Positions 1-11,600 of a DNA stretch of 64,000 nt are shown here, piece by piece. A program made the translations under genes and the position numbers. Location: assembly GCF_037126465.1 (NCBI RefSeq), contig NC_088202.1, positions 33,154,213 through 33,218,212 on the forward strand, written 5' to 3'. How positions within the stretch are numbered: the first letter of the stretch is position 1; each line of letters begins with the position of its first letter. This stretch comes from Ornithodoros turicata. Lineage: Eukaryota > Arthropoda > Arachnida > Ixodida > Argasidae. The notes below the pieces were generated by a model, which was not told the origin of the DNA, made no database searches, and worked only from the letters and a program-made list of their open reading frames with translations.

Positions 1-520
1 AAAAAAAGAAAGGGAGTCTTCCTCTTTGCGGCTTTTCCGTCGTCTGCTAATTTCTCCCTCCCCTCACCCATCTCGTGAAAATGTGAATAATGCGCATGCG
101 TTGTGGTCAAACGGGCTTCAGAGCCGGAGAGATCACGTGATCAACTTAAACCAGACGTCACTAAACCAGTGGCTAAGTGGGACTGGTGAATACGGGCACA
201 TGATTCTAGAGCTCATTCATGGCAGTGTATAGTGCTAAAAAATATTGCTTCCTTGTCTTCATCCTGAATTTCAAGTGAAAGGCAGTCCCAATAAATTTTC
301 TGCCTTTCCCTCTGTTTACCCCTTCCCAGTTCTTATTTATTTGTCACCAGATACTACAACGTTGTTCTCGTGAGTGTAGCTTATATGCAAGCCTAAAATT
401 TCCTTCTGAGCTATGATAACAGTGGCTGCTCCCAGATAACGCTCCATTCCATCATTTTAAATAGTTTTGTTCAGTGAAATATTCTGGAACTGATGTGACT
501 GACAAACTGAGGCTATCTAC
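1..520. other. Unassigned edge sequence
   Basis: No convincing gene or bounded element. The stretch lies downstream of the last RRP1 exon seen and may be intron or 3' flank of that gene. The first 100 bases can be read on the minus strand as a basic, lysine/arginine-rich peptide. That would suit an RRP1 C-terminal tail, but no splice sites or conserved motif support it. Confidence 0.3.
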
Positions 521-670
521 AACAATATGATTAAGGCCCTCGGATTTCTGCAATTCCGTGAAATTTGGCGGAATCTGGAATACATCGTTTGGCACGGAAT
601 TTCATGGGATCTCTTATTTTGCTCGAAATTTTGCAGCGTTTTGCATTGAATTTCGTGGAAGTCCGATTCG
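521..670 (+). repeat. Relic of the AAGGCCCT..CTGC MITE family
   Basis: The segment opens with AAGGCCCTCGGATTTCTGC, close to the terminal repeat of the complete copy at 1167-1781. It then carries a run of G/T-rich GGAATTT words. The phrase GTTTGGCACGGAATTTCA at about 589 recurs at about 49815, so both are decayed members of one dispersed family. No partner inverted repeat or target duplication could be placed. Confidence 0.4.
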
Positions 671-984
671 GTTGAAGGACGCGATTGGCGCGATGTGGAC
701 GATTACTACGACGTTCAGTGTCTCAGGAGAAGTATTGCACAGTTCTAACTGGTCCAAGGTAGACACAATCCTTCGATATACTGTATCTTTGCATATACTT
801 TGCATATACTCGCATATTTTGCGCACCTCTAGTTTAGCACTAAAAATGACAAGAAAGCAAAAATCGCATAATTTGCGCACGCACGTTTTCACGTGCGTGG
901 ATATTTGTCATGCACGTCTCAACGACCGTGGCTGTTGCTTTTCGCAAAGCTGTCCGTGCTACTACTTCTGAAGCAGTATCTGTC

Positions 985-2165
985 TGCAATTAAATAAAAT
1001 AACCTCGTAATTTTAGCTCTGTTCAAGTTACAACAAACTGCTACGAGGAAAACAAGAAAATTACACGATTGGCCCAAAATCGCCTTCGCACAATAACTTT
1101 GGAAAGCATCATTGTCTTACAATATATGAATGGTTTGCATGGCTGTGCAACACAATACGCTAATATTAAGGCCCTTCTTTTTCTGCTGCGGCAAATCCTG
1201 AATTCCGCAGCAGGGAACTATGAATTCTGCATTTCTCCGCGATAAAAGGCAAATTGCCCTAGTTCAGACAGAAAATACTCTGTTAGCTCTTAGTGTGGAG
1301 GAACACGGTTACAACTCCAAAAAACTTCTGTGACTTAGCATAACAAGGTACATTGCACATTCTTCCGAGAGGGAGTGACGTTTTCACTGATTATCAAATT
1401 GTACTTGCTAAGTGACCTCTCTGCATGTACAGAGTTTACTGTCACACAGAGGTGCTTGACAGCTATGGACACCAAAGCAGGGGTCAGCGTTTGTATTCCA
1501 CTCCAGAATCCCAGAGAGTTGAGGGTTAGAGAGAGGAGTTAGAGGGTTGTTCCAGCACACAGATCGGGCCATATCACGGCCTGGTGGCCTTAGCCGGTTG
1601 GCACATCTACACTGTAACGCAAGCCGGCTGGGTGCGAGCAAAGTCCGTTCATCTGGCGCATAAACTGAATTAAGCATGTGGTTTCTACAAAATTCTGCGC
1701 AAAACCTCATATTCCGCGGCAGACCCACAATTCCGCGAATTTTTGCAGAATCGCGGAATCGCAGAAAAAGAAGGGACATAACTAATATGTTTCTCCACCT
1801 TCATCGAGAGCCGTGAGCAAGAAAAAAATTTTGCGTGTCAGAAAAAGACAACAATGAAAGTTGCGATCGAAGCAGCAAACCTGTGAATTTACGTTCACTG
1901 AACTGAATGTGCCCCCCCAAATCATGAACCAGTTCGAGAACTAATTGTTTCTGCTCTGAACCTGAAACAAACATTAAAAAAACAACTGATCGGACCTTCC
2001 CTGAAAACACGCGGTGCTGCAAAAGTGTCGTCTGCTCCACAAGGGTGTCTCCCTCCAAACAACACGATCGCCCCCATGCGGGAACAGTTGTCCCTAAGCG
2101 ACCTTGTCTATTGTATTCGAGTGGAGTTTCCTGACCAGGAAGGGTATTGAGAGACAGTGATAGTA
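985..2165 (+). repeat. Dispersed repeat, copy 1 (interrupted by a MITE)
   Basis: Bases 985-1160 and 1782-2165 align in order with 53505-54033. Shared phrases include CAACAAACTGC, GCTACGAGGAAA, AAAAAGACAACAA and CCTTGTCTATTGTATTCGAG. The block between 1167 and 1781 is absent from the second copy and is a later MITE insertion. The repeat itself shows no coding sequence that I recognise. Confidence 0.7.
1167..1781. mobile_element. MITE, CCCTTCTTTTTCTGC terminal repeats
   Basis: The ends are inverted repeats sharing the core CCCTTCTTTTTCTGC. They are flanked by CTAATAT at 1160-1166 and 1782-1788. The related sequence near 53665 lacks the insert, which confirms the boundaries to within a base or two. 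No transposase is encoded. An isolated piece of the same family (GCTGCGGCAAATCCTGAATT, reversed) lies at 17338-17390. The superfamily is uncertain because the duplication is 7-8 bp. Confidence 0.7.
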
Positions 2166-2393
2166 CTATCGATTGTTTAGCATCAGTAACAGCTTCCCAT
2201 TTTATAGCACTGCAGTCAAGACTTTCTGTCCATAGAAAACTACCGCGCTTACTCACGTATAAGATGCACATTTTTTACCCAAAAATAGAGCGCCAATGAG
2301 GGGGGGGGGTGTTCAGGGAAGCCTTCTTTTCATCATTTGTGGAGTAAATTCAGGTATGCAGATCTCAGAGAAGAATGGAACCTGATGACTTAC

Positions 2394-2616
2394 AGGAACT
2401 GCAGGAAGGTCCATGCTTGTCTCATCATTCCCCATAAGTTTGCCATCCTCGTAATGTTCTTCTTCGCTGTCACTGTTCATTCCCTGCATTGTATCCTCTT
2501 CCAGTTCCTCCTCATCCTCGTCAGATGCCCCATCTGCTGCTTGTCCTGAAGTACCTGGATCCAGGTCAATTATCAAGTGGAAGATGCTATCCCGCACCGA
2601 TCTCCTCAGGACTACG
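2394..2616 (-). CDS. RRP1: RRP1 exon 6, acidic region
   Basis: The acceptor is TTTGCTTTGACAG and the donor is CCT|GTAAGT. It encodes the end of the Nop52 core (VVLRRSVRDSIFHLII) and then a Glu/Asp-rich low-complexity stretch, typical of the linker after the Nop52 domain. It starts with one base completing a serine codon from exon 5 and ends in phase 0, so at least one more exon is expected. Confidence 0.85.
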
Positions 2617-5600
2617 CTGTCAAAGCAAAAGTTTGAGCTGTACCAAAATGCATACACAAAAAACATAATTGTCCTTTCTTTAGAAACGATGGCTCAGCTC
2701 CTATAGCAGCAGCTCCAAAATGTTAAAATTGCCAGGGCATGCAGGTGTGCACAGCAGTCAATGCTCTTTTGTGCTCTCTCTCTCAAGTGAAGCAATAAAA
2801 CAATGTGATAATATGATAGTCGCAAGGAAGTTGTGTCTACGGCAATGCGCTAGCCACTACTTCACTGAGCACTTGACATTTTTCTCAAAATTTCAGTTTT
2901 TGGACAGGACCGTATCACGCGTGTGATTTTGAGTGCATATTTTGAATGAGAAAAGCGCATGTCAGAATCATGCAAACGTGGTATATGGGTTAAAATAAAG
3001 CAATGTTTAGGCAAAGCAGGAATGGAGGAACATCAAGTAAATGACTGTTTTCTGGACTGTGCAGTTTGGTCAAAATATGCCGATCAGGTAACGTAAGATG
3101 CATTTAGGAGGGTCTAAGTGATAGTGAAGATGCCTTGTAGCACTAGGTAGCAACGAGTTAGAGAACTTTTTGTTTAATAAAGCAGGGTCTTTAGCTGTGT
3201 AACAAATTACTCACCTTGGTGTTTTAACTAGGATCTTGAAAAAAGGCTCTAGGAACAGCATCGCTTGCTCTGCTGTCAGCTGGAACAGAGTTTGAATGCA
3301 ATCAACATTCATCAGCATAGAACCAGTATTCACTAACACTAGCAGAAGTTGAGCTGCCCCAGTATGCTGTACACTGAAATACACTGAGCTGAACTACAAT
3401 TTTTCAAACAGCTTGTGGGGAAGTAAGAGACAGAGCTACACCACTGAGTGCAACACAGCATGCTAGCTGATGAGCTAATCCTTTGCAGGATCACAGATAG
3501 ATGCAAGACAATACAATGGGATACAGTACTATATAATAAGAAATGTTGTGTTAGCCACCTCAGTTTTTACTATGTAAGGACCTTTATTTGCGGGTCCCGT
3601 AAGCATGCATACATAAGCCCATAAGCATACACTACTAAAGTGCACAAGACTTGCATTTTAGAAAACAGTGATTCGAAATTTGAGTATTTGCAATATTCAA
3701 TTCATATTCATATTCAAAAATTTGATATTCAAAGTTTGCGAATATATGTACACGTCCTAATATCTGATTTTTCTTGACCATCATAGCAGCTTATTACAAA
3801 GCTCTTGCAGGCTGCGCATTGGAATTTGTACGTTGCAGTAAGAGCGACGAACATGCATGGTAGAGCAGCTGTTAAGCAGATCGCGGAGCTTCGGAGGTAT
3901 GCTCATCTGTGAATGTGTTGCTACAGGTTCAGTAACTGAAACTAGTACAGTTGTACATTTGTACAACTGCAATTTTAAAGCTTGTCCAAAACCGCAGTAT
4001 GCTTCATTCATTGTCAGCACGGTAGTAGCTTTAGTGGATTGCCAACGAACTCTGAACCTTCGTGTGAGGCCTGCAATCCAGTTAAATTCTGGTTCAATAC
4101 CAAATTTTGTTGGCGCCGAGCTGAGCACCGCTGTTCACTGTCCCACGTGTGCACAACCAAAACCCGCGTCTCGAGCGCATTTGTGGTAGCCAGCGATATA
4201 TAATAGAATCATGGTCACGTGCAATGACAGCGATAATCCAGGTGTGGGACGTGATGATATCTCGACATAGTCTCTCTGGCGCTACGTGGCCGTGTGCTAA
4301 ACAGCTCCAACTAAGATGACAGTAACGTTGCAAAGTAATTTGAAAATGTTGTTACAGATGATAGCAAGACGCATAAAGCTTCAAGCCCGACCCGCATGGA
4401 GCAGTTTTGCTTGCGACTCACATGCGTCGGTCCGACAAAGTTTTGCCAATACATTAATGCATATTCCTCTTAGCACTTGGGGCATTTTTCTAAGGAACAG
4501 CAGAACACAACTGTGACGATGTTTGTTTTTGGGGCTTAATTAACTTAATCAACTCTTAAGTTAATGAACCCATAACTTAATTCTTAGAAGCATTTATCCT
4601 ATTAAGTGATATTCTATATTTGAAGGACAATTTTTCAGATATTTGTATTTGAAAATTTCAGTATTTGCACACCTCTAGAAAGGAGTCAGAAAACTTTTCA
4701 GAACCCCACAGGTGTGCACTTCATCTTGCTAATGCTATAATGTTTCCTTAAAGGAATAGCCAATAGTTATACATATTTGTTTGGTGCCTTCATGACAATT
4801 TAATGGCACGGTTATTCTGTTCTTTTCAGCAACAAAAGCTATGCAAATGGGGGATAAAAAGTCTACTTTCTGGTGCAACAAATCCATTGAGATGTAAATT
4901 GTGACACTCCTCAAATAGCTCAATGGTTAACATGGTCCAAAAGAAACTATCTCCACAATAACCATGGTAGCCGTAGTATACAAGTCACAATTATAGATTG
5001 ATGAATAAAAATGAAAGGCCTGGCCAATGGGATGCATGTGCAATTACCTCATGTCCATGCACTCTAGCCAATTCTTGGAGAAAAATATCGGCAATGTGTG
5101 TCTTCAACCCTACAGGAGTATCCTCACTGCTTGGATGCAACACAGTCTTGCTGAGGCAAGCATTGAGGCTCTGGATACCTTCGTCTGTCCATCCATCCCT
5201 GCAAGTGAACACCAGGCTCTGGCGGAAGAATCGACGCACCAGCTAGAAGGTAGATGAATACCAAAAAACATGATAACTTGCTATTTCTGCAACGTGCATG
5301 CATAATAAGTGAACACACTAACTGGGACTGCAAAACGTAAAAAAAAAAAGGTATCTCGAAGAGTGCTTCTTTCATGGTACGGCATATTAAAAAATGTGAA
5401 ATGCCCAAGTCTACTGCACTTAAACAAATTTGGGCAACCCAAATACGACAAATTTCTCAATGAGGCAGTTGTGACGCAATTTTCCTGAAATGTCGTTATC
5501 TAGCACACTATTCTCTCATATAATGTATAACCCATTACCACTGTTTCTCTACAACTGCAATAAAGCTCTGCCACATGTGTGAATGATCCAATGCAAGCAT

Positions 5601-8600
5601 TGTTGCCCTCTTCATAGGGAGCAGGCAACAAGAAGTGCCACCGTTGTAGGTGGCGCGTGTCTTCGTAATCGTCGTCAGACCCCCTGGTGGCAAGTCCAGC
5701 CCCAGACTGACGATTTCTTCCTTTGTTGGTTCAGAACAAAACTCTGCACAGTTGTCAACATTAGTGTACACGTCAAAACGTGACCTCGTGCAAAATTTCC
5801 AAAATTCCCATGCGTTTGACGAAGGTCTTCCACAAGTGCCGAACTGTACTCTTCATCGTCATCCTCGCGTTGCTGCTGGCGCTCTCCTTAACAAATCCAG
5901 CGTGACGAATGCTGTTAGCAATTGTTGCCACTTTCACAGCTGGAGTGCAAGGATCTGAAGAACAGCAAGTAGTGTCACGCTGTATTTTCCTCCACTTTTG
6001 AAATGCAGCATGCCGTATTTATTTTTATTTATCTATTTATTTATTTAAAGTACCCCAAAGGCTCATCAGAGCGCTACATGGGGGAGTAGGATGGTACATG
6101 CATGTCAGCAACGCAAAAACAGTGAGAGAGAAAAAAAAAAAAAGTACAAAACAGTGAACCATTCATATTGCCTGGCTGGCACGAAAAGTACAGCATACAA
6201 TAGAAAAACATAATAGTACATTATAAAAAGAATACAAACATCAAACGGAAAGTTGGCCACGGAAATTATCGTAGTCAACGAGCTCAGCTAGGTCAGAGGG
6301 AAGATCGTTCCAGTTAATTGCGGTTCGACAAAAAAATTATTTTGCAAAGATGTCTGTTCGATATTGAAAACGATTTACTTTGCATTGATGGTCGAAACGT
6401 TGGAATATAACTGTAGATCGGGTAATGCGAGTATGCGAAAAGTCGGGAGCGGTACAGCACTTTCATGTTCTTGATAATGCCCTGGTCCATCGGTTACAGG
6501 ACACTAGTTGTATTGGGCGGTAATAACTCTCAATGGATGTCTTCAAGGTTATGCACTGTTCCGTGCGCACCGCAGTTGTCCACGAACAGCAGTACACGCC
6601 TCTTTTCACAAAGGAACCTTCTGTCGAGTCCCCCGACGTACTCCTCGAACAGAGCCTGTGTTATCCACACTTTCTTGTTGGACTCTTACCATAGGTGGGA
6701 GCGCCTCGATACCTCTGAAACAACGAGCCCCTTTGGTTTTGCCAATGATAGGAGCGGGAGCTTCTCGGAGCCAGTCATACTGGTGCCAACGACCACGGTT
6801 AGCCATTCTTTACTGTGCTTACCCCCAGCGCATGGCTGTCCACTAAATGTTAGCATAGCATCCGCTAACAGTTTGTAAAATAGTCTAGTTTCATCCCAGC
6901 TAAAAACGTCATTGGGGTCACCCGTCTAGGAGCTCAGCCAGTTTTCCCTCCTTGTAGGCAACGGTGACCGTCATATTGATCTTGCCGCTTTCACCGCACA
7001 TTTTCTTGAAAGGGAGGCTGTGATTCTTTTTAAAGCCCTTTACCCATCCATCAGAGAACTTGAAGCCATCGATGTCCAGTCAAATGGCAAGCCATTCAGT
7101 TTTCCACTCCAAGACGTCGCTGGAGATGGGCAATTTCTTGCCAACGGCCTAATGTAGCCATATTACAAGGGCTTCTTCACACTTTGGATGTCTTCCCTCG
7201 TGGTCATTCTTCTGGCCTTTGCAGTTTGATTTTTTAAAGGCCTTGAGTATCTTGTCGTTTTTCTTGAGAAAGCCTGAGAGAGTCTGCCTCGAGATCCCAT
7301 CTCTTTAGCGATGTGAACCTGCTTACGTCCGCTTCCCACCATGCGGAGAGCTTTTACTCTTTGCTCTAGAGTCATCGTTGAATACTTCACTCTTAAACGT
7401 CTTGCTGGTACAGTGCGTGTCAAAGACGTTGATGCTACAGACGCATCAAGTGGCGAAGTTTGTGCAATATTGTCTGCTGAGCAGTCAGCAGTACATCTTC
7501 CACCAAAATCCTCTGCCACAGAAGAGTCATCCTCACTGGACGCCCAGCATGAGATTCCACTCTTTCTTTTTGAGATGTTCTTATCAGGGTGTCGAACCGA
7601 AACGTTTTTCGTTCCGGTTTTATCATAAATGGTCCGGTACCGGTCCTGCTGCGGAGCAAAGAAATAACGGTTCATACCGGTTTTAACCGGTTCCGCTTCT
7701 AGTGGACATATTCATTCCCAGAAAAAAAAAAATCAATGTTGCTAAATGAAGACCCATCTATTCTGCATACATGGTAGTATTTAATATTAATAGGCAGCTG
7801 TGCAATTGGTAGCTCCAGGTTCCTGTAGGTGACTGTCTGTTCAAATAGGCTTTTTCCTTTCTTGAAGCGCATGATACAGACGGACTTGTTTGTCGTGATG
7901 TCATACGTAAAGTACTCTCTTGCTGGATTGGTGCGATCGCGTCCCATCCGAATGTCTGTTGCTGCTGCCTAGCCAGCAAGCACCACCGCACGAGTACGAC
8001 GCAAATCGAGGAACACCTTCACTCACAAACGCGCTCGACAGCTCTGTTTTCTTTTCTTCGTGTTCTGTCCACAGAAGAGGCGCCACTTCGCACGCGCTTG
8101 CCCTCGCGGATACCTAAATGTATTCAACTTCTCTGCTCTCAGACAAGGAACGCGTTGTGCGACATTACCAATAGAGAAGGCGTTACGCAGCCCCCTCGGG
8201 TCGTTGTTTAGTTGAGGAGAGTTTGGGTGGATGAAATTAAAACGAACACTAAGGCACATTGGTAGAGAGTCACAATCGGTCACATGTACCTCTAAGTCTA
8301 TGTGCGCGAACGATAAAACGTTACAAAGGGAGAGTAAGGGTCATAGTATGCCGACATACATTCCACCGTAACTGTAACCCTCGTAAAGTATCCATGACAT
8401 GATTTCAGAACACACGACGTCAGTTTCATTCGCCTATTTGTAGTCCAAACCGGCGAAGTTTCTTCTTGGACCAAAAACCGTTAAATACATTTTTCGGTTT
8501 CCCTCCTGAGCAAAAAAAACGTATACAGTTTCGATTCCGTTCTGGTTCGCACCAAAATAGCGTGTGTTTTTTTTGGGTTTTCGGTTCTGGTTTTCGGTTC

Positions 8601-11600
8601 GCTCTGACACCCTGGCTCTTATGCAAAGACCACTCACTCAACATGTTACAGGCGAAACAGCCAGAGGAGTGTCCCGCCGAAGTCACCGCACTACAGCGCA
8701 TGTGCTGTATCGGCATGTGACAGTCGTAGTGCAGTCTGAATTATCCAGCACAATAACACAGCGCTTTCCTGTAAGTCTGGTGCTTAAGGGGGAATAAGTA
8801 GTAAGAATTAAGCGGGCTGCAGGAGAAATTAGTACAGTAAAAGCTCGTTAACTCAAATCCCATGGGGATGCGAAAACCGCTTGAATTAAACGAAGTTCGA
8901 ACTAATGAAAAGCAAAGAAAAATAGTTGAAAACAGCGCTGGTAAGATAAGTAAAGCTTACAACTTTTATTGATGAAAAAAAGTCGGTGATTGTTTGCTGC
9001 TTCTGCACTCGAAAACTGAACACCATCAGCTTGCGCTCCAAAACACGAAGATGGTGAAGAGCGCCCTCTTGGCCTTCTTCATGGCTGAAGAATTGGCGGG
9101 CAACATTAAGTGCTTCCAAAACTTGTGATGGGGATGGCCGCACCGTCGTTTCTTCCACCTCTTCATTGTCTTCGTCCGGTTCTTGTCGCGCCGACACTTC
9201 CACTACGATGTCTTCATCACTGCGAACACTGCAGACAGCCACAGCGCTATCCGCGTCAACGTAATCGGTGAAGCGCACGCCTTGCAGTGCCTCATGCACG
9301 TCCGCTGGAACATTCTCCTCGTCGAACACGTCATCGGTTAATTCCTGCAGACACGTGTCCTGAAGGGTGGAACAGCTTGGGGTGATGAAGCCACAGTGGC
9401 GGACACAGTTCGCGATGGTCGATGGCACGACTTGGTCCCACGCACGTGCCAGCATGTGCAACGCCGAAAGCAGAGTCACAGTGTTGCTTGAACCGCACAG
9501 GATCAAACGCTTAAGCATATGACGTCTATAAAACGTCTTCATATTCTTGATCACGCCCTGATCCATCGGCTGCAACGCTGCTGTCATATTTGCCGGAACG
9601 AAAGCCAGCTCGATAGCTCTCAGCTCGACGTCCATCTTGTGCGCCATACAATTGTCGACGATGAGGAGAACCTTTCTGTTTTTCAATTCAAGTTTCCTGT
9701 CCCACGTTTTTAGCCACTGCTTAAACAGTTCGGCGGTCATCCACACTTTTTTGTTGGCAGCATACTCCGTTGGCAGCGTTCGAATGTTCTTAAAGCACCG
9801 CGGCTTTGACGACTTCCCGATCACGAAAAGGGGAAGCTTTTCCGTCCCGGTCATGTTTGCAGCCACCATCACCGTGACACGTTCCTTACTGCGCTTTCCA
9901 CCCGTGCAGCTGTCCCCTTTAAACGCGATCGTCCTGTCTGGCAAAAGCTTGAAAAATAAAGCGGTTTCGTCGGCGTTAAAAATGTCATCCGGCAAATATC
10001 TCCTCAAGAACTCCTGCAGCTGTTCATTTTTCCACAACGTGCACGTTTCCGCACTAACGTCTCCCCTGTTCGCCGCATACAGCCCGGAAGCCTAGGTCAA
10101 GCCTCTCTCGAAATCGGTGGAACCACCCATCAGACGCTGCGAAGTCCTCGATGTTCAAGCGAAGTGCAAAGTCCGCTGCCTTTGCCATTATGATAGGCCC
10201 GCTCAGGGGAATGTCCTGGCTCCTCATCTCCTTAATCCATGTGATCAAAGCATTCTCCATTTCGGGATGTTTCGCAAGTCGAAGTCTTTTCCTTTCGGGG
10301 GTGAAACCCCTACCTTCGTAGATAAGGGTTTCACCCCCGAAAGGAAAATACTTTGATGGCTTTGCGGATACTGATGTACATCGACAACGTGCCTTTTTGG
10401 TATGCCATACTTCTTCGCTATGTCGCTCTTGCTTATCCTTCCAGCGGGCTAGTTCCATCTCAAATCGAACAATCCGGTACACTTGATGTCTCCAATGAAC
10501 GGGAAAAAAATATATGCTGAAGCCATCGGTGAATTAGGAGAAATAAACGCTTTCCAAATTCTCTGCGCTGCGCGGTTCGGGAACTAGGAGAGGAGGAAAA
10601 AACTGCCTCTCATAAGGCGACGTCGTCGCGAGCGGGTTTGAGCGTTCGCTACAAGGCCATTTCTTCTCGCATTATAGTAATTTCTTGATCTGGCTTTAGA
10701 CCACTTAGGGCACAATACGATCCTTCGTTGGCAGTGCTGTACCGGTTTTTGTTTGTCTGCAAAAAAATATCAAAGTTGACTCAAAGTGCCGAAAAACACC
10801 ATATTCACTGCAGCTTTGCGGACGATGTACAAAACGGATAAGACTGAGCTTTATGCCGTTTAATTTGTCATTCATAGGGCTATCGAATGATGTATAATTT
10901 GTTGCTCTACTCTGTAAGGAACGTAAGCGATACCTCTTTTAATAGCACCATACCACCGAAAAATGACGAATTTCGGAAGCCTTTATCTAAAAAACCCCAC
11001 CAAAAACTTACCTCGAAAATTTTATATGTTGTAGGTAGTTCCTTAGACTATGCACAGAAGCAAAATCAAAATTCGGACTTGATCGGTAGGCGCACTGTGA
11101 ATTTTTTGCCAGCCCTATACGCAGAGCGCATTCAAGCGGAGGCACCGTGTCCCGCGTGTTGCAAAATCGAATTTTCCAAAGGGACTTTCAACTTCTGTCT
11201 TCATATAAAAAGTAATTGCTGTCATTTGAAACCATTCTGAGGTTTCAAGGTTTCCTTTTCAAGGCTCTGAGCGTTTGCGTTCATAACAATGGTGTAATCG
11301 CTGAATCTAGATTGTGGAGCAACCAGATGTGCTCGCATTTTTTGCGGGATGTCACATGTATTGCAAGTGCTGGGATCAAGGAAAGAACATAATGATTTTA
11401 CATCTTTGTAAGAGGCATACCTGTTCAGGATTATTCTAAACAAGCATATTTACTGTACGCATTATGGCAGGAGGGACGCAGTGACTTCCAGTATTCTTTG
11501 AAACATTTCCTTTCCTACGGCCTCATGACCTCGGAGGGGGGAACTTACACTGAGGAAAATGTTGTAGTGTCATACGCACACACTCAAGGCTAATTCATGG

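Noticed and set aside
1801..2271. 156-codon minus-strand frame
   Set aside because: It lies in a dispersed repeat; the second copy at 53.7-54.0 kb does not keep the frame open.
3670..4680. A complete hAT element with TATTCGAA-type repeats
   Set aside because: The left end cannot be placed and no 8-bp duplication was found, so it is noted only within the intron entry.
9519..10095. Plus-strand frames of 64 and 152 codons
   Set aside because: They are antisense to the Tigger transposase and have no motif of their own.
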